A stretch of 64,000 bases of DNA from assembly GCA_030426805.1 (NCBI GenBank), contig JAUHXU010000003.1:1-64000 (forward strand), written 5' to 3'. The position numbers and the translations under genes are program-made. Below the pieces are notes generated by a model. The model was given only the letters and a program-made list of their open reading frames with translations, did not search any database and had not been told where the DNA came from. This stretch comes from a bacterium (GTDB taxonomy: Bacteria > Planctomycetota > JAFGQW01). Position 1 is the first letter of the stretch. Each line of letters opens with the position of its first letter. Below, piece by piece: positions 8,030 through 16,889 of the stretch.

Positions 8030-9811
8030 TTGACGACCGACATGGCGATCGTGTTCGCGGTGCTGCTCGCATCGCTCGTGATGTTCGTCCGCGAATGGGT
8101 GAGCGTCGACGTCACCGCGCTGCTCGGGCTCGCGGTGCTGCTCGTGACCGGCGTGCTCGAGCCCGACGATGCGCTCGCCGGCTTCGCGAACCCCGCGGTG
8201 ATCACGGTCGCCGCGATGTTCGTACTCTCGGAGGGCTTGTCCCGCACCGGTGCAGTCAACGGCATCACGCGGGCGATCAGCGGCCTCGCCGGGTCGTCGG
8301 GGCGCGGGTTCGCGGTGCTCGCGCTCGTGATCGTCATGACGACGTCGGCGTTCATCAACAACACCGCGATCGTCGTGCTGTTCATCCCGGTGATGCTCAA
8401 CCTCGCGCGACGCTTTCGCACGGCGCCGTCGAAACTCCTGATCCCGATCTCCTACGTGTCGATCCTCGGCGGCACGTGCACGCTGATCGGCACGTCGACC
8501 AACCTGCTCGTCGACTCGGTCGCGCGAGAGCACGGCCAACCCGGCTTCGGCATGTTCGAGTTCGGCCAGGTCGGCGCGATCGTCGCGACGGTCGGGTTCC
8601 TCTACATCCTGCTCGTCGCGCCGAAGCTCCTGCCGGAACGCGCGACGATGATCGCCGCGACGGACACGGACGCGCGTCAGTACGTGACCGAGGTCGAGAT
8701 CCTCGACGGCAGCGGCTGGGTCGGCAAAGTGCTCGGCGAGACCGCACTCGGGAAGATGAAGGACCTTCTCGTGCTCGAGGTCATTCGCGGCGAGTTGATC
8801 CTGACCCCCCGGCCCGACCTGCTGCTCGAGTCGGGTGACCTCCTGCTGCTGCAGGGCGACGCGAACGCGCTCTACAACGTCGACCAGTCGGGTCAGGTCA
8901 GCGTCCTGCCGGAGCTCGCCGGCGAAGGCGGTCGCCTCGGCCAACAGGTGGACATCAGTCTGACCGAGATCGTCATCACGCCGAACTCCCGCTTCGTCGG
9001 CACGACCGTGCGCGAGGCGGGCTTCCGCCGCCGCTACAACGTCAGCGTCTTCGCGCTCCAGCGTGGTGGGCGCCACCTCCGGCGCAGCATCGGCGACGTC
9101 GAGCTGCGGATCGGGGACGTCTTGCTCGTACAGGGCAGTCAGCGCGCGTTCGAGAACCTGCAAGGCGCGAAGAGCTTCCTCGTCGCGAAGGGCACGGACG
9201 CCGCGCTGACGCGGCCCGCGCGTGCGTGGCTCGCGGTCGCGGTCATGCTCGCCGTGATCGGCGGTGCGACGTTCGGCGGGCTCAAGATCGAGGTGTGCGC
9301 ATTGCTCGGCGCGCTCGCGATGATCGTCTTCCGCTGCATCAGCACGCGTGAAGCGTACGGCGCGATCGACCTGACCGTGCTGCTGCTGATCGTCGGAACG
9401 CTCGGCCTCGGCAAGGCGATGGACACGTCCGGCGCCGCGGCGTTCGTCGTCGACAAGGGCACGACGCTCGTCAAGACGCTCGGCCCCCACGGCATCCTCG
9501 CCGCCCTGTTCGTGATCACGGCGACGCTGACGTCGCTGATGAGCAACAACGCCACCGCGGTCCTGCTCACGCCGCTCGCGATCCAGCTCACCGCGAGCCT
9601 CGGCTTCGACGACGCGCGACCGTTCCTCCTCGCCGTCGTCTTCGGCAGCTCGGCAGCGTTCGCGACGCCGATCGGCTACCAGACGAACACGCTCGTCTTC
9701 GGCCCCGGCGGCTACTACTTCCGCGACTACATGCGCGTCGGGCTGCCGCTGACCGTGATCACGGGGATCGTCGCGTGCGTGACGATTCCGATCTTCTTCC
9801 CGTTCCGGTAG
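8030..9811 (+). CDS. SLC13/DASS-family permease with RCK_C domains
   Basis: A 593-residue inner-membrane transporter of the divalent anion:sodium symporter family. Two membrane halves (about residues 1-200 and 390-593) flank a cytoplasmic insert of about 180 residues holding two TrkA-C/RCK_C domains (YVTEVEILDGSGWVGKVLGETAL and EIVITPNSRFVGTTVREAGFRRRYNV). The paired family motifs are visible: FINNTAIVVLFIPVML in the first half and SLMSNNATAVLLTPLAIQL in the second, plus IGTSTNLLVDS and IGYQTNTLVFGPGGY. Substrate is likely sulfate or a dicarboxylate, not decidable here. The start is a TTG at 8030, chosen because GGGAGGGAGG lies about eight bases ahead; the next ATG at 8042 would be too far. 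Its 3' end overlaps the convergent DMT gene by 53 bases. Confidence 0.88.
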   Translation: MTTDMAIVFAVLLASLVMFVREWVSVDVTALLGLAVLLVTGVLEPDDALAGFANPAVITVAAMFVLSEGLSRTGAVNGITRAISGLAGSSGRGFAVLALVIVMTTSAFINNTAIVVLFIPVMLNLARRFRTAPSKLLIPISYVSILGGTCTLIGTSTNLLVDSVAREHGQPGFGMFEFGQVGAIVATVGFLYILLVAPKLLPERATMIAATDTDARQYVTEVEILDGSGWVGKVLGETALGKMKDLLVLEVIRGELILTPRPDLLLESGDLLLLQGDANALYNVDQSGQVSVLPELAGEGGRLGQQVDISLTEIVITPNSRFVGTTVREAGFRRRYNVSVFALQRGGRHLRRSIGDVELRIGDVLLVQGSQRAFENLQGAKSFLVAKGTDAALTRPARAWLAVAVMLAVIGGATFGGLKIEVCALLGALAMIVFRCISTREAYGAIDLTVLLLIVGTLGLGKAMDTSGAAAFVVDKGTTLVKTLGPHGILAALFVITATLTSLMSNNATAVLLTPLAIQLTASLGFDDARPFLLAVVFGSSAAFATPIGYQTNTLVFGPGGYYFRDYMRVGLPLTVITGIVACVTIPIFFPFR

Positions 9812-10688
9812 CGAGCCAGATCCCGGCGAAGATCAGCGCGGCCCCCGCGAGCAGGCGTGCATCGACGCGCTCGTCGAGCATCGCGACGGCGAGCACCGCG
9901 GAGACGATCGGCTGCAGGTAGACGTAGATCGAGACGAGCGTCGCGGTCGCGTACTTCAGCGCCCACAGGTTCACGACGTAGGCACCGATCGTCGGTATCG
10001 CGACGATGAACGCGAGCGTCCACCAGCCCCGCGCGTCGAGCCCCGGTGCATCCGCGACGAGCGCCGACCAACCGAGCGGCGCGGTGAACATCGCACCGAA
10101 CGTGAAGATCCACGTGATCGCGGTCAACGGCGAGTAGCGCGCGAGCAGCGGCCGGCTCCAGATCAGGTAGAGCGCGTAGGCAAGCGCATTGACGATGATC
10201 TTCACGTTGCCGGTGAACGTGCGACTTCCGAGATCGAACCGGTCGAGTCCGCCGACGACGACGGCGCCCGCGCACCCCAACGCGATCCCGATCAACGTGT
10301 GACGTCGAGCGCGCTCTTGCCGAAGCACGATCGCCGCGAGCGCGGTGAACACCGGGATCGTCGTGACGAGCACCGACGCCTTGACCGCCGCCGTGTCGCG
10401 CAGACCGCCGAGGAACAGCACCTGGTTCACGAACACGCCGAGGAATCCGAACAGTGCGAACCGCGCGACGTCGGCACCGCTCGCGATCCGAACGGGCCCC
10501 CGCGTGAGCAGCAGCACCAGCCACAGCGCGACGGCCGCCCCGACGGCCCGCGCGGCGGCAACCGCCATCGGCGTGAGGTGGGGTCCCTGCTCGTCGTAGA
10601 TCAGCTTGCCGGCGATCGGCAGCGTCGCGAACATCAGCTGCACGGCGATCAGGCCGAGGTGAACGGACAGGGCAGACGCGTGGGGCAT
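9759..10688 (-). CDS. EamA/DMT-family transporter
   Basis: A 309-residue inner-membrane protein with about ten hydrophobic helices arranged as two EamA halves. Typical signatures are MFATLPIAGKLIYDEQGP and AARAVGAAVALW in the first half, and ALAYALYLIWSRPLL and AFIVAIPTIGAYVVNLWALKYATATLVSIYVYLQPIVSAVLAVAMLDE in the second. The family exports amino acids or other metabolites; the substrate is unknown. The C-terminal serine/arginine-rich tail (TGRRSESSRTRRSP) is encoded in the 53-base overlap with the convergent SLC13 gene. The ATG at 10688 is the nearest start before the first helix. Divergent from the acylase gene. Confidence 0.88.
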   Translation of the reverse strand: MPHASALSVHLGLIAVQLMFATLPIAGKLIYDEQGPHLTPMAVAAARAVGAAVALWLVLLLTRGPVRIASGADVARFALFGFLGVFVNQVLFLGGLRDTAAVKASVLVTTIPVFTALAAIVLRQERARRHTLIGIALGCAGAVVVGGLDRFDLGSRTFTGNVKIIVNALAYALYLIWSRPLLARYSPLTAITWIFTFGAMFTAPLGWSALVADAPGLDARGWWTLAFIVAIPTIGAYVVNLWALKYATATLVSIYVYLQPIVSAVLAVAMLDERVDARLLAGAALIFAGIWLATGTGRRSESSRTRRSP

Positions 10689-10713
10689 GATCGGTCCGGT
10701 GGGGCTCGGCACC

Positions 10714-10742
10714 TTGTAGTCCCCGAATTGCACGGATACACT
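10714..10742 (+). promoter_or_regulatory. Possible promoter of acylase gene
   Basis: TTGTAG at 10714-10719, a 17-base spacer, and TACACT at 10737-10742, in the short AT-richer island between two divergent genes, about 42 bases before the acylase start. The match to the sigma-70 consensus is only partial. Confidence 0.35.
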
Positions 10743-10784
10743 GCAAAAAACGGCAAGCGGGGACGCGCGGCAGAGGGGATGCAC

Positions 10785-13352
10785 ATGCGCATGCGCAGAG
10801 TCGTACGACCGCCGTCGATGGCGAGGATCGTCGCCGTCCTGTGCGCGCTCTCGGCGCTCGCGGGCGCGCAGGTCGAAGAAGAGCCGGTGCGGATCTACCG
10901 CGACGCCCTCGGGATCGGCCACGTCTACGCCGACAGCGACGAGGCGGTCGCCTACGGCTTGGGTCGGCTCCACTTTCGCGATCGCCCGGTCCGTACGATG
11001 ATGAACCTGACGTCGGCGGCGGGCATGCTGCTCGAGACCGTCGGTCAACGCACACCGGCCGCGACCCTCGCGAACGACGGGCACTTCGTGCAGGATGCGC
11101 GCGCCCTTCGACATGCACGACCGGCACGTGCCCGCGCGCTGGCGCAGCGATACGCGGGGAGCGGCGCGACCGCAGAAGAACGCACGATCGCGCGCCTGGT
11201 CGATGCGTTCGTGCGCGGGATCAACGACGAACGCGCCGCACGCGGATCGGGCCTGTCGGCCTACTTCGTTCAGAACGCGTCGGCACTCGCGCCGGCGAAC
11301 CGGCTCACGCAGGCGCAGTACGATGCGCTCTTCGCGCGCACCGTCAAACCGTGGGAGGTCTTCGCGCTGGGGCTCGTGATCGTGCGCAGCCAGTGGGACA
11401 CGATCCTCGAGTCGTTCGGCGGCAACACGGTTCCCGCCGCCCCCCGTCTGATGCCGGCGGGCTCCAACGCCTACGTCGTGCCGCCGGGCGGCAGCGCGAC
11501 CGGACACACCTACCTGTGCAGTGACTCCCACCAGCCGCCGCGCTGGTATCTGTCGCTTCGGTTCAAAGCGCGCCACGGCACGCTCGACGGCGGCGGGTTC
11601 ACGGTGTCCGGCTACCCGTTCTTGCTGATGGGGTTCGGCCGCGACGTCTCGTGGACGATGGTGCTCTCCGGCAGCACCGGATCCCTCGACTTCGACGTCT
11701 TCGACGGCGACGACGGAAGCGTCCCCGGCACCTGGATCGACGAAGCGGGCACGACGCGCCCGATCCTCGACGTCACCGAGGGAATCCACTACCGCACGAC
11801 GCCTTCGGGCCCGTTGCTGACGACGCTCGTGACGCACCGCTTCCTCGACGCCGCGCGAACCCGCACCGTGAACGCCGTGGGCGCCGGTCGCGGCGAACAC
11901 CCGAACCGGATCTACACGACCCGCACGACCCTCGGCGATCCGACGCCGCCGTCGCCGAACGACCCCGGCCAGGAGACGGAGAAGATGTTCTACCGTTTCC
12001 TCGTCGCCGCGGACGCCGACGCGGCCGTGCGCGACGGGCTCGACGCGACGCTGTCGGCGAGCGGTGTCTACATCACGTTCGCGGACAACGTACGCGCCGT
12101 CACGGTTCAGGGCGAACGCGCGCCGATCCGCCGCAACGAGACGCCGTTCGAGCGCACGTGGCGCAACGCCCGCCAAGCGGGCCAGCGGTCCGGACAGGGG
12201 CCGACCTGGGTCTCCTCACCCGCGGGGCGCACGCTCCACGGCGTCGCGTCGTATCCGGTGATCCGGAGCGACGGCACGACGCCGGTCCGCAACGGCAAGC
12301 CGCTGAAGTTCTGGGCGAACTGCAACGCGAGCTTGCTCTGGTTGCTCGGACTCGAACAGCCGCTCGGCCAGCCCGGCCCCGAAACGGACCAGCCGTACGA
12401 GGACGCCGACCCCGACTACACGACGCCGTTCGACGCGAAGACGCTGCGCCTGCCGACCGGGCCGCGACGCGCGTTTCACCTCGGACCGCCGTGGGGGGTG
12501 CTGACGATCCGACAGGAGTGGGTCGCCTCACGACTCAAGGCGGCGTGGGCGGCGCGTCGGCCGAACGGCATCGCCGACGCCGATCTGCGCGCGCTGATGA
12601 CCGATCACCGCTCGCCACTGCCGATCCACCTCGAACGCGTCGGCTTCTTCACCGCGCTGGAGAGCGTGGCGCGGGACGCCGGCACGCGCGCACTCGCGCA
12701 ACGCCTGCGCGCGTGGGCCCGGCGCGGTGCGGTCTACTCGGTGACGTCGGCGAACGACGCGGCCGACGCAGCCCGCTTCCACGTGTTCTGGTGGTTCTTT
12801 CGCAAGGAGGTGCCGGGCCCGTGGTCGCGGACCTGGCATCAACCGTTCGCGTGGGCGTTCCCGCTCCCGACGGTCGACCCGTTGCTCGCAACGGCCGCGG
12901 CCGACGCTCTCGCCAAGGCCGACGCGACGTTCACCCTGCACGCCTCGCTCGATCTCACGTCGATGAAGCGCTACCCGATCCCGTTCGGCGGTCCCGACGT
13001 GCCGGTCCCCGGAACCGAAGACAGCGGCCACGTCACCGGTTTCCTGTGGAGCACGCCGCCGGGCGGTGCGGCACCGCCGAGGATCGACGCCGCAGGCGGT
13101 GGCCGCATGCCGATGCTGATCCGGATGCGCACCGGCAACGAGTCGCACCACGCGGTCGCGCTGATGACCCCGGCACTCGGCGGGCGTGTGCGGACGCTGC
13201 CGGAGTGGAATGCCGCGCACGGGCCGGCGTTCGCCGCGGCACCGCTCGCGTGGGCCGCCGCGACCCTCTACGACCTGCCGATGACCGAGGCGGCACTCGC
13301 AGCGCTCGGCTACGACCCGTCGGTCACCCACACGGTACACTACACCCGATGA
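10785..13352 (+). CDS. Penicillin acylase family Ntn-hydrolase
   Basis: An exported enzyme of about 855 residues of the penicillin amidase / acyl-homoserine-lactone acylase family, which cleaves amide bonds of acylated substrates. The N-terminal RIYRDALGIGHVYADSDEAVAYGLGRLHFRDR is the family start. AGSNAYVVPP (serine near residue 227) is the autoproteolysis site and new N-terminal nucleophile; the following HTYLCSDSHQPPRWYLSLRF is typical of the beta-chain start. A signal peptide (MARIVAVLCALSALAGAQ) is preceded by several possible ATGs. I chose 10785 because AGAGGGG lies six bases upstream; 10779, 10791 and 10818 are alternatives. Its stop overlaps the start of the next gene (ATGA), so both are coupled. 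Substrate unknown; quorum-signal quenching is possible, not shown. Confidence 0.85.
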   Translation: MRMRRVVRPPSMARIVAVLCALSALAGAQVEEEPVRIYRDALGIGHVYADSDEAVAYGLGRLHFRDRPVRTMMNLTSAAGMLLETVGQRTPAATLANDGHFVQDARALRHARPARARALAQRYAGSGATAEERTIARLVDAFVRGINDERAARGSGLSAYFVQNASALAPANRLTQAQYDALFARTVKPWEVFALGLVIVRSQWDTILESFGGNTVPAAPRLMPAGSNAYVVPPGGSATGHTYLCSDSHQPPRWYLSLRFKARHGTLDGGGFTVSGYPFLLMGFGRDVSWTMVLSGSTGSLDFDVFDGDDGSVPGTWIDEAGTTRPILDVTEGIHYRTTPSGPLLTTLVTHRFLDAARTRTVNAVGAGRGEHPNRIYTTRTTLGDPTPPSPNDPGQETEKMFYRFLVAADADAAVRDGLDATLSASGVYITFADNVRAVTVQGERAPIRRNETPFERTWRNARQAGQRSGQGPTWVSSPAGRTLHGVASYPVIRSDGTTPVRNGKPLKFWANCNASLLWLLGLEQPLGQPGPETDQPYEDADPDYTTPFDAKTLRLPTGPRRAFHLGPPWGVLTIRQEWVASRLKAAWAARRPNGIADADLRALMTDHRSPLPIHLERVGFFTALESVARDAGTRALAQRLRAWARRGAVYSVTSANDAADAARFHVFWWFFRKEVPGPWSRTWHQPFAWAFPLPTVDPLLATAAADALAKADATFTLHASLDLTSMKRYPIPFGGPDVPVPGTEDSGHVTGFLWSTPPGGAAPPRIDAAGGGRMPMLIRMRTGNESHHAVALMTPALGGRVRTLPEWNAAHGPAFAAAPLAWAAATLYDLPMTEAALAALGYDPSVTHTVHYTR

Positions 13353-14590
13353 ACAACCGATCGACCCGCATCGCGATGCTGCTCGTCGCGCTCGCGACCG
13401 CCGCTGCGGCCCAGCCGGTGCCGCAGTCGATCGTGATCGCGGCCAACCCGCCGATCGCGATCGCTCCGGGCGGCGCGATCACGACGCTCGCCCCGCTCAC
13501 GACCGACGACGAGATCACCGCGATCGTTCCGGCGGCGGACAACCGCGGCTTCCTCGTCGCCGTCCACCGCCATCGGACCGGAACGATCATCGCGCACCGC
13601 GCAGGCGGCAACCTGACGACGATCGCGACCGGGTTCACGTTGCCCTCGCCGTCGTCGCTGCGCGTGGACTCGCGCGGCAACACCCTCGTCGCCGGGACGA
13701 CGCCGTTCGGGTTCGCCGGTTCGGGGGACCTCGTCGGAAGCGCGTTCACGCTCAAGTTCGAGTCGATCGCCGGTCACCCGACGAACGTCGCACCGTTCCG
13801 AACGGCGATTGATCCGATCACCGACGAGATCCTCTGCGTCTCGGCGTCGGGCGAGGTCATGAGCCTCGGCCGCGAGATTCCCGCGTCGATCACGACGCTG
13901 ACCGTCTCGTCGTCCTACGCGTTTCCGGGCGGCGTCGGCGTCCTGCCGCGCGCGTGGCAGCTCGCGATCGAAGGCACCGGAGGCGACTTCTGGATCTTCG
14001 ACCGGGTCGCGGAGGCCAAGCACCGCTTCCACACCGCGCCGGGCGACGTCGTCGACACGATCGACTGGGTCGTCGATCCGTATCGAAACGCACTCGTCGT
14101 CCTCCGTCGGCGCACCGCCGGCCACGAACTCGTCGCGATCGACCTCGACACGGCGGCGGTGACGACGCTGTGGTCCGGATCGACGGCGCTGCCGAATCGA
14201 CCGATCGCGTTGGCCGGGGGGCGATTCCTCGCGCATGCCGGCGGCGCGCCGCGCGCGGGCAACGCCTACCGGCTCCGTGTTTCCGCACCCGCCTACCCGA
14301 ACGCGTTCTACCTCGTCGCGGCGTCGATGACGCCCGTGCCCGGCGTTCGGATCGCGAACCGTCACTTCCCGGCGACACCCGACGCGTTCTTCAACGCATC
14401 GCTGACGAAGCCGGCGATCTTCGAGAACTTCTCGGGGCTGCTCGACGCGAACGGCGAGGCGATCGCGACCTACCACGTCGAAGCGGCCGTCGCGGGGCTC
14501 CGGATCTACTTCGCGGCCGCGATCGTCACGAACGCGACGATCCGGGCGGTCTCGCTCCCCTACGGCGTGACGATCGAGCCGGCGAGCTGA
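13349..14590 (+). CDS. Secreted propeller-like protein coupled to acylase
   Basis: A 413-residue exported protein: signal peptide MNNRSTRIAMLLVALATAAAAQ, then blades such as VPAADNRGFLVAVHRHRTGTIIAHRAGGNLTTIATG and LRVDSRGNTLVAGTTPFGF and IDWVVDPYRNALVVLRRR. The end, from YLVAASMTPVPGVRI through GLLDANGEAIATYHVEA, is the shared C-terminal module in clear form. The start codon is fixed by the ATGA overlap with the acylase gene. The coupling suggests the two are made together, but there is no motif indicating a joint function. Confidence 0.75.
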   Translation: MNNRSTRIAMLLVALATAAAAQPVPQSIVIAANPPIAIAPGGAITTLAPLTTDDEITAIVPAADNRGFLVAVHRHRTGTIIAHRAGGNLTTIATGFTLPSPSSLRVDSRGNTLVAGTTPFGFAGSGDLVGSAFTLKFESIAGHPTNVAPFRTAIDPITDEILCVSASGEVMSLGREIPASITTLTVSSSYAFPGGVGVLPRAWQLAIEGTGGDFWIFDRVAEAKHRFHTAPGDVVDTIDWVVDPYRNALVVLRRRTAGHELVAIDLDTAAVTTLWSGSTALPNRPIALAGGRFLAHAGGAPRAGNAYRLRVSAPAYPNAFYLVAASMTPVPGVRIANRHFPATPDAFFNASLTKPAIFENFSGLLDANGEAIATYHVEAAVAGLRIYFAAAIVTNATIRAVSLPYGVTIEPAS

Positions 14591-14616
14591 AGTCGGCGAA
14601 CTGCGACCGGCGAACG

Positions 14617-14645
14617 TTGACGCCGCGACGACGCTGCTCTAAGCG
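14617..14645 (+). promoter_or_regulatory. Leaderless-type promoter of MBL gene
   Basis: TTGACG at 14617-14622 (five of six consensus bases), a 17-base spacer, and TAAGCG at 14640-14645, ending six bases before the ATG at 14652. No Shine-Dalgarno is visible. The layout matches the HD-gene promoter at 2213. Confidence 0.5.
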
Positions 14646-14651
14646 AACCGG

Positions 14652-15290
14652 ATGAACCCCGGCGCAAACACCGACGTCGACCACCTCGTGGTCGGTCCGT
14701 TCCAGGAGAACACCTGGCTGCTGCGCGCGGCCGGCAAGCCCGAGACCGTCGTGATCGACCCGGGCGACGAGGCCGAGCGGCTGTGTGCAGCGATCGATGC
14801 GGCGGGGCTCCGGCCGGTCGCGATCGTCAACACGCACGCGCACCTCGATCACGTCGGAGCGGTCGCCCCACTCAAGGCGCACTACGGCATCCCGTTCTAC
14901 CTGCACCCCGACGACTTCGGCGTGCTGGAACGCGGTCCCGCGTCCGCGATGGCCTACGGCCTGCCGCCGTTCGAGGTCGCGACCGTCGACCACGAGCTGG
15001 CCGACGGCCAACGCCTCGCGCTCGCGGGCCTGTCGATCGACGTCGTGTTCACGCCGGGCCACTGCCCGGGGCACGTGAGCCTGCACGTCGACGGCCGCTG
15101 CTTCGGCGGGGACTGCCTCTTCGCCGGGTCGATCGGCCGGACTGACTTGCCCGGCGGCGACACCGCCACGCTGATGGCCACGCTGCGGGACCACTTCCTC
15201 ACGCTGCCGGACGAGACGATCGTCCACAGCGGCCACGGCCCGGACACGACGATCGGCGACGAGCGCGCGACGAACCCCTACCTGCGCTGA
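14652..15290 (+). CDS. MBL-fold hydrolase (glyoxalase II-like)
   Basis: A 212-residue cytoplasmic metallo-beta-lactamase-fold hydrolase. The metal site is complete: NTHAHLDHVG gives HxHxDH, TPGHCPGHVS gives the next histidine, FGGDCLFAGSIGRTDLPGG the bridging aspartate, and HSGHGPDTTIGDE the last histidine. The short length and the VGPFQENTWLL start match the YcbL/GloB-like subgroup (thioester hydrolases such as hydroxyacylglutathione hydrolase type II), which lack the glutathione-binding C-terminal domain. The precise thioester substrate is unknown. A leaderless-type promoter sits directly upstream. It converges on the porin gene. Confidence 0.9.
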   Translation: MNPGANTDVDHLVVGPFQENTWLLRAAGKPETVVIDPGDEAERLCAAIDAAGLRPVAIVNTHAHLDHVGAVAPLKAHYGIPFYLHPDDFGVLERGPASAMAYGLPPFEVATVDHELADGQRLALAGLSIDVVFTPGHCPGHVSLHVDGRCFGGDCLFAGSIGRTDLPGGDTATLMATLRDHFLTLPDETIVHSGHGPDTTIGDERATNPYLR

Positions 15291-15313
15291 CGTCGCGCAT
15301 CGGGGCGAGGCGA

Positions 15314-15341
15314 TCGGGGCCCCGCCACAGCGAGGCCCCGA
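15314..15341. terminator. GC-rich hairpin between convergent genes
   Basis: A perfect eight-base stem (TCGGGGCC and GGCCCCGA, twelve-base loop) lies midway between the stops of the MBL gene and the porin gene. It may act in both directions, but no T-run follows on either strand. Confidence 0.4.
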
Positions 15342-15354
15342 GATCCGAGACGGA

Positions 15355-16641
15355 TCAGAAGTCGATCTGGAAGCGAACGCCGGCGAACTGCACGGGGTCC
15401 ATGCGGTCGCGGTTCGCGTAGACGTAGTTGAACATCACGCGCGTGTTCGGGTTCAGGTACCAGTTGAGCCCGAGCGTGACGGAGTTCAGCTCGCCGCCCT
15501 GCACGACCTGTTCGTTCAGGTTCAGGTTCGAGTAGCGCGCCGCGAACTCCCACGCGCCGCAGCCGCCGTCCTCACCGAGGTTCGCGTTCGGCTGCACGCG
15601 GGAGAAGACCTTCTTCTTCATGTCGTACGGACGCGTCTCGCCCGTCAGGAAGAAGCTCGCCATCAGATAGAACGCGCGGAACTCGGGATCCGAGAAGCTG
15701 CCGTTCTGCGCGTTCACCGCCGCGTGGGTGTACTCGCCCTGCGCGGAGAAGGGGCCGAAGACGACCGCGGCTTCGGCGTTGTAGAGCGAAACGCTCTCCG
15801 CCATGCCGGTGCCGGTGTCGACGATCCGGTTGATCGTGCGGATCTCCGGGCGCGCGCGGTAGCGCACCATGTCGTCGTTCGGGTTGCGGTGGCTCGCCGC
15901 CGCGCCGATGTGGAACACGCTGTTTCCCTTGTCGGCGTAGAGCGGTGTCGCCGCGACGCGACCGGTGAAGTTGAACTCGCTACCGACGCCGGTCGGGCGG
16001 TCGCGGTCACCGTAGTCGTCGGAGTCGAAGAAGACACCCGCCGCCCAGGCGATCAGGTTCTCCGCCGCAGTGCCGTGGGCCATCAGGCCGGTGCTGCGCG
16101 ACGGTGCGAGCGCGTTGCCAGCGAAGCGCTCCATGAACGTGATGTAGTTCGAGCTGGTCAGCTCCTCGAGGCCGAACGGTTCCTTGAACTGACCGACGCG
16201 GACCGCGAACGCACCGAGGACCTTCTTCAACTCCATGAAGACGTCCTTGAAGTCGGCGTCGCCGTCGGTGAAGTCCATCTGGATCTTGAACGCGAGGTTG
16301 CCGTAGATCGTGCCCGACAGGTAGAGGCGGGCGCGACGGAAGATCGCGCGGATGTTCTCGTCGAACGGCACGACCCCACGACTGTCGTCGTCGTCGATCG
16401 GGAAGATGTAATCGTTGTGGATCCGGAAGCCGATCTTCAGCTTCACGAGTCCGTCGGGCGACTCGAAGCGCAGGCCGCGCTTGAACATCACCCGCAGGTC
16501 GTCGTCCTCACCGGCCACCCGATCGGTGACCTCGGCCAGCCCGGCTTCGACCCGCGTCAGCCGGTCTTCGATCGTGCCCTGTGCGAGCACCGCCCCACCT
16601 GCGATCGCCGCGATCAGCGCGGCCAAGACCACCACACGCAT
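15355..16641 (-). CDS. OprP/OprO-like outer-membrane porin
   Basis: A 428-residue outer-membrane beta-barrel of the phosphate-selective porin (Porin_O_P) family. After signal peptide MRVVVLAALIAAIAGGAVLAQ comes a short coiled coil (IEDRLTRVEAGLAEVTDRV), expected for trimer formation or anchoring, then the barrel: RRARLYLSGTIYGNLAFKIQMDFTDGDADFKDVFMELKK, VRVGQFKEPFGLEELTSSNYITFMER, GLNWYLNPNTRVMFNYVYANRD and a final aromatic F. Family members pass phosphate or polyphosphate. The ATG at 16641 has GGAAGGGA upstream. Eleven-base direct repeats resembling a Pho box lie about 130 bases upstream. A paralogue is at 50011-51309. Confidence 0.85.
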   Translation of the reverse strand: MRVVVLAALIAAIAGGAVLAQGTIEDRLTRVEAGLAEVTDRVAGEDDDLRVMFKRGLRFESPDGLVKLKIGFRIHNDYIFPIDDDDSRGVVPFDENIRAIFRRARLYLSGTIYGNLAFKIQMDFTDGDADFKDVFMELKKVLGAFAVRVGQFKEPFGLEELTSSNYITFMERFAGNALAPSRSTGLMAHGTAAENLIAWAAGVFFDSDDYGDRDRPTGVGSEFNFTGRVAATPLYADKGNSVFHIGAAASHRNPNDDMVRYRARPEIRTINRIVDTGTGMAESVSLYNAEAAVVFGPFSAQGEYTHAAVNAQNGSFSDPEFRAFYLMASFFLTGETRPYDMKKKVFSRVQPNANLGEDGGCGAWEFAARYSNLNLNEQVVQGGELNSVTLGLNWYLNPNTRVMFNYVYANRDRMDPVQFAGVRFQIDF

Positions 16642-16767
16642 TGCAACCGTCCCTTCCAAGAACGCAATCGTGCCTGTGCGGTCGGGCTGCACGTCCCTCC
16701 CGCCGCCCCGACGCCCGGGGCAATTCGCGCGCAATGTTAAGAAGGTCGGGCCCGGACCGAACTGGGA

Positions 16768-16789
16768 ACTTTGTAAAGATCCGGTAAAG
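16768..16789 (-). promoter_or_regulatory. 11-bp direct repeats, possible Pho box
   Basis: On the minus strand, two CTTTAC units spaced exactly 11 bases apart, the second reading TTTACA, upstream of the OprP-like porin gene. PhoB/PhoP response regulators bind 11-base direct repeats, and TTTACA-like hexamers are known for PhoP. A TAACAT -10-like hexamer lies about 30 bases downstream. The match is suggestive only. Confidence 0.3.
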
Positions 16790-16813
16790 AGGTCCGGCTG
16801 TCCGGAATTGGCA

Positions 16814-16859
16814 AGAGGCCGACCCCGGCGGTCACGAGCAACCGCAGGAATCGGCCTCT
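16814..16859 (-). terminator. Nested hairpin after DUF5989 gene
   Basis: Outer nine-base stem (AGAGGCCGA at 16814-16822 with TCGGCCTCT at 16851-16859) enclosing an inner GCGGT/ACCGC stem. It lies 30 bases after the stop of the carbamoyltransferase operon. No T-run follows, so it could be a rho-dependent or 3'-protecting structure rather than a strict intrinsic terminator. Confidence 0.5.
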
Positions 16860-16889
16860 GGCTGAATCAGCTCTCGAGCGATCGCCGGC

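Noticed and set aside
6578..9490. Extension of the maf frame to over 1100 codons
   Set aside because: The part upstream of 6577 is low-complexity antisense sequence of the propeller and SLC13 genes; the Maf family begins at LLASSS.
10689..12176. Extension of the DMT transporter frame upstream
   Set aside because: It is antisense to the acylase gene with biased composition; the first membrane helix begins right after ATG 10688.
16642..16889. Small RNA or tRNA in the largest gaps (also 5767-6013, 19435-19642, 21926-22138, 37753-37941, 51310-51501)
   Set aside because: No cloverleaf with a CCA-ready acceptor stem or T-loop GTTCGA pattern was found; the structures there are simple hairpins or operators.
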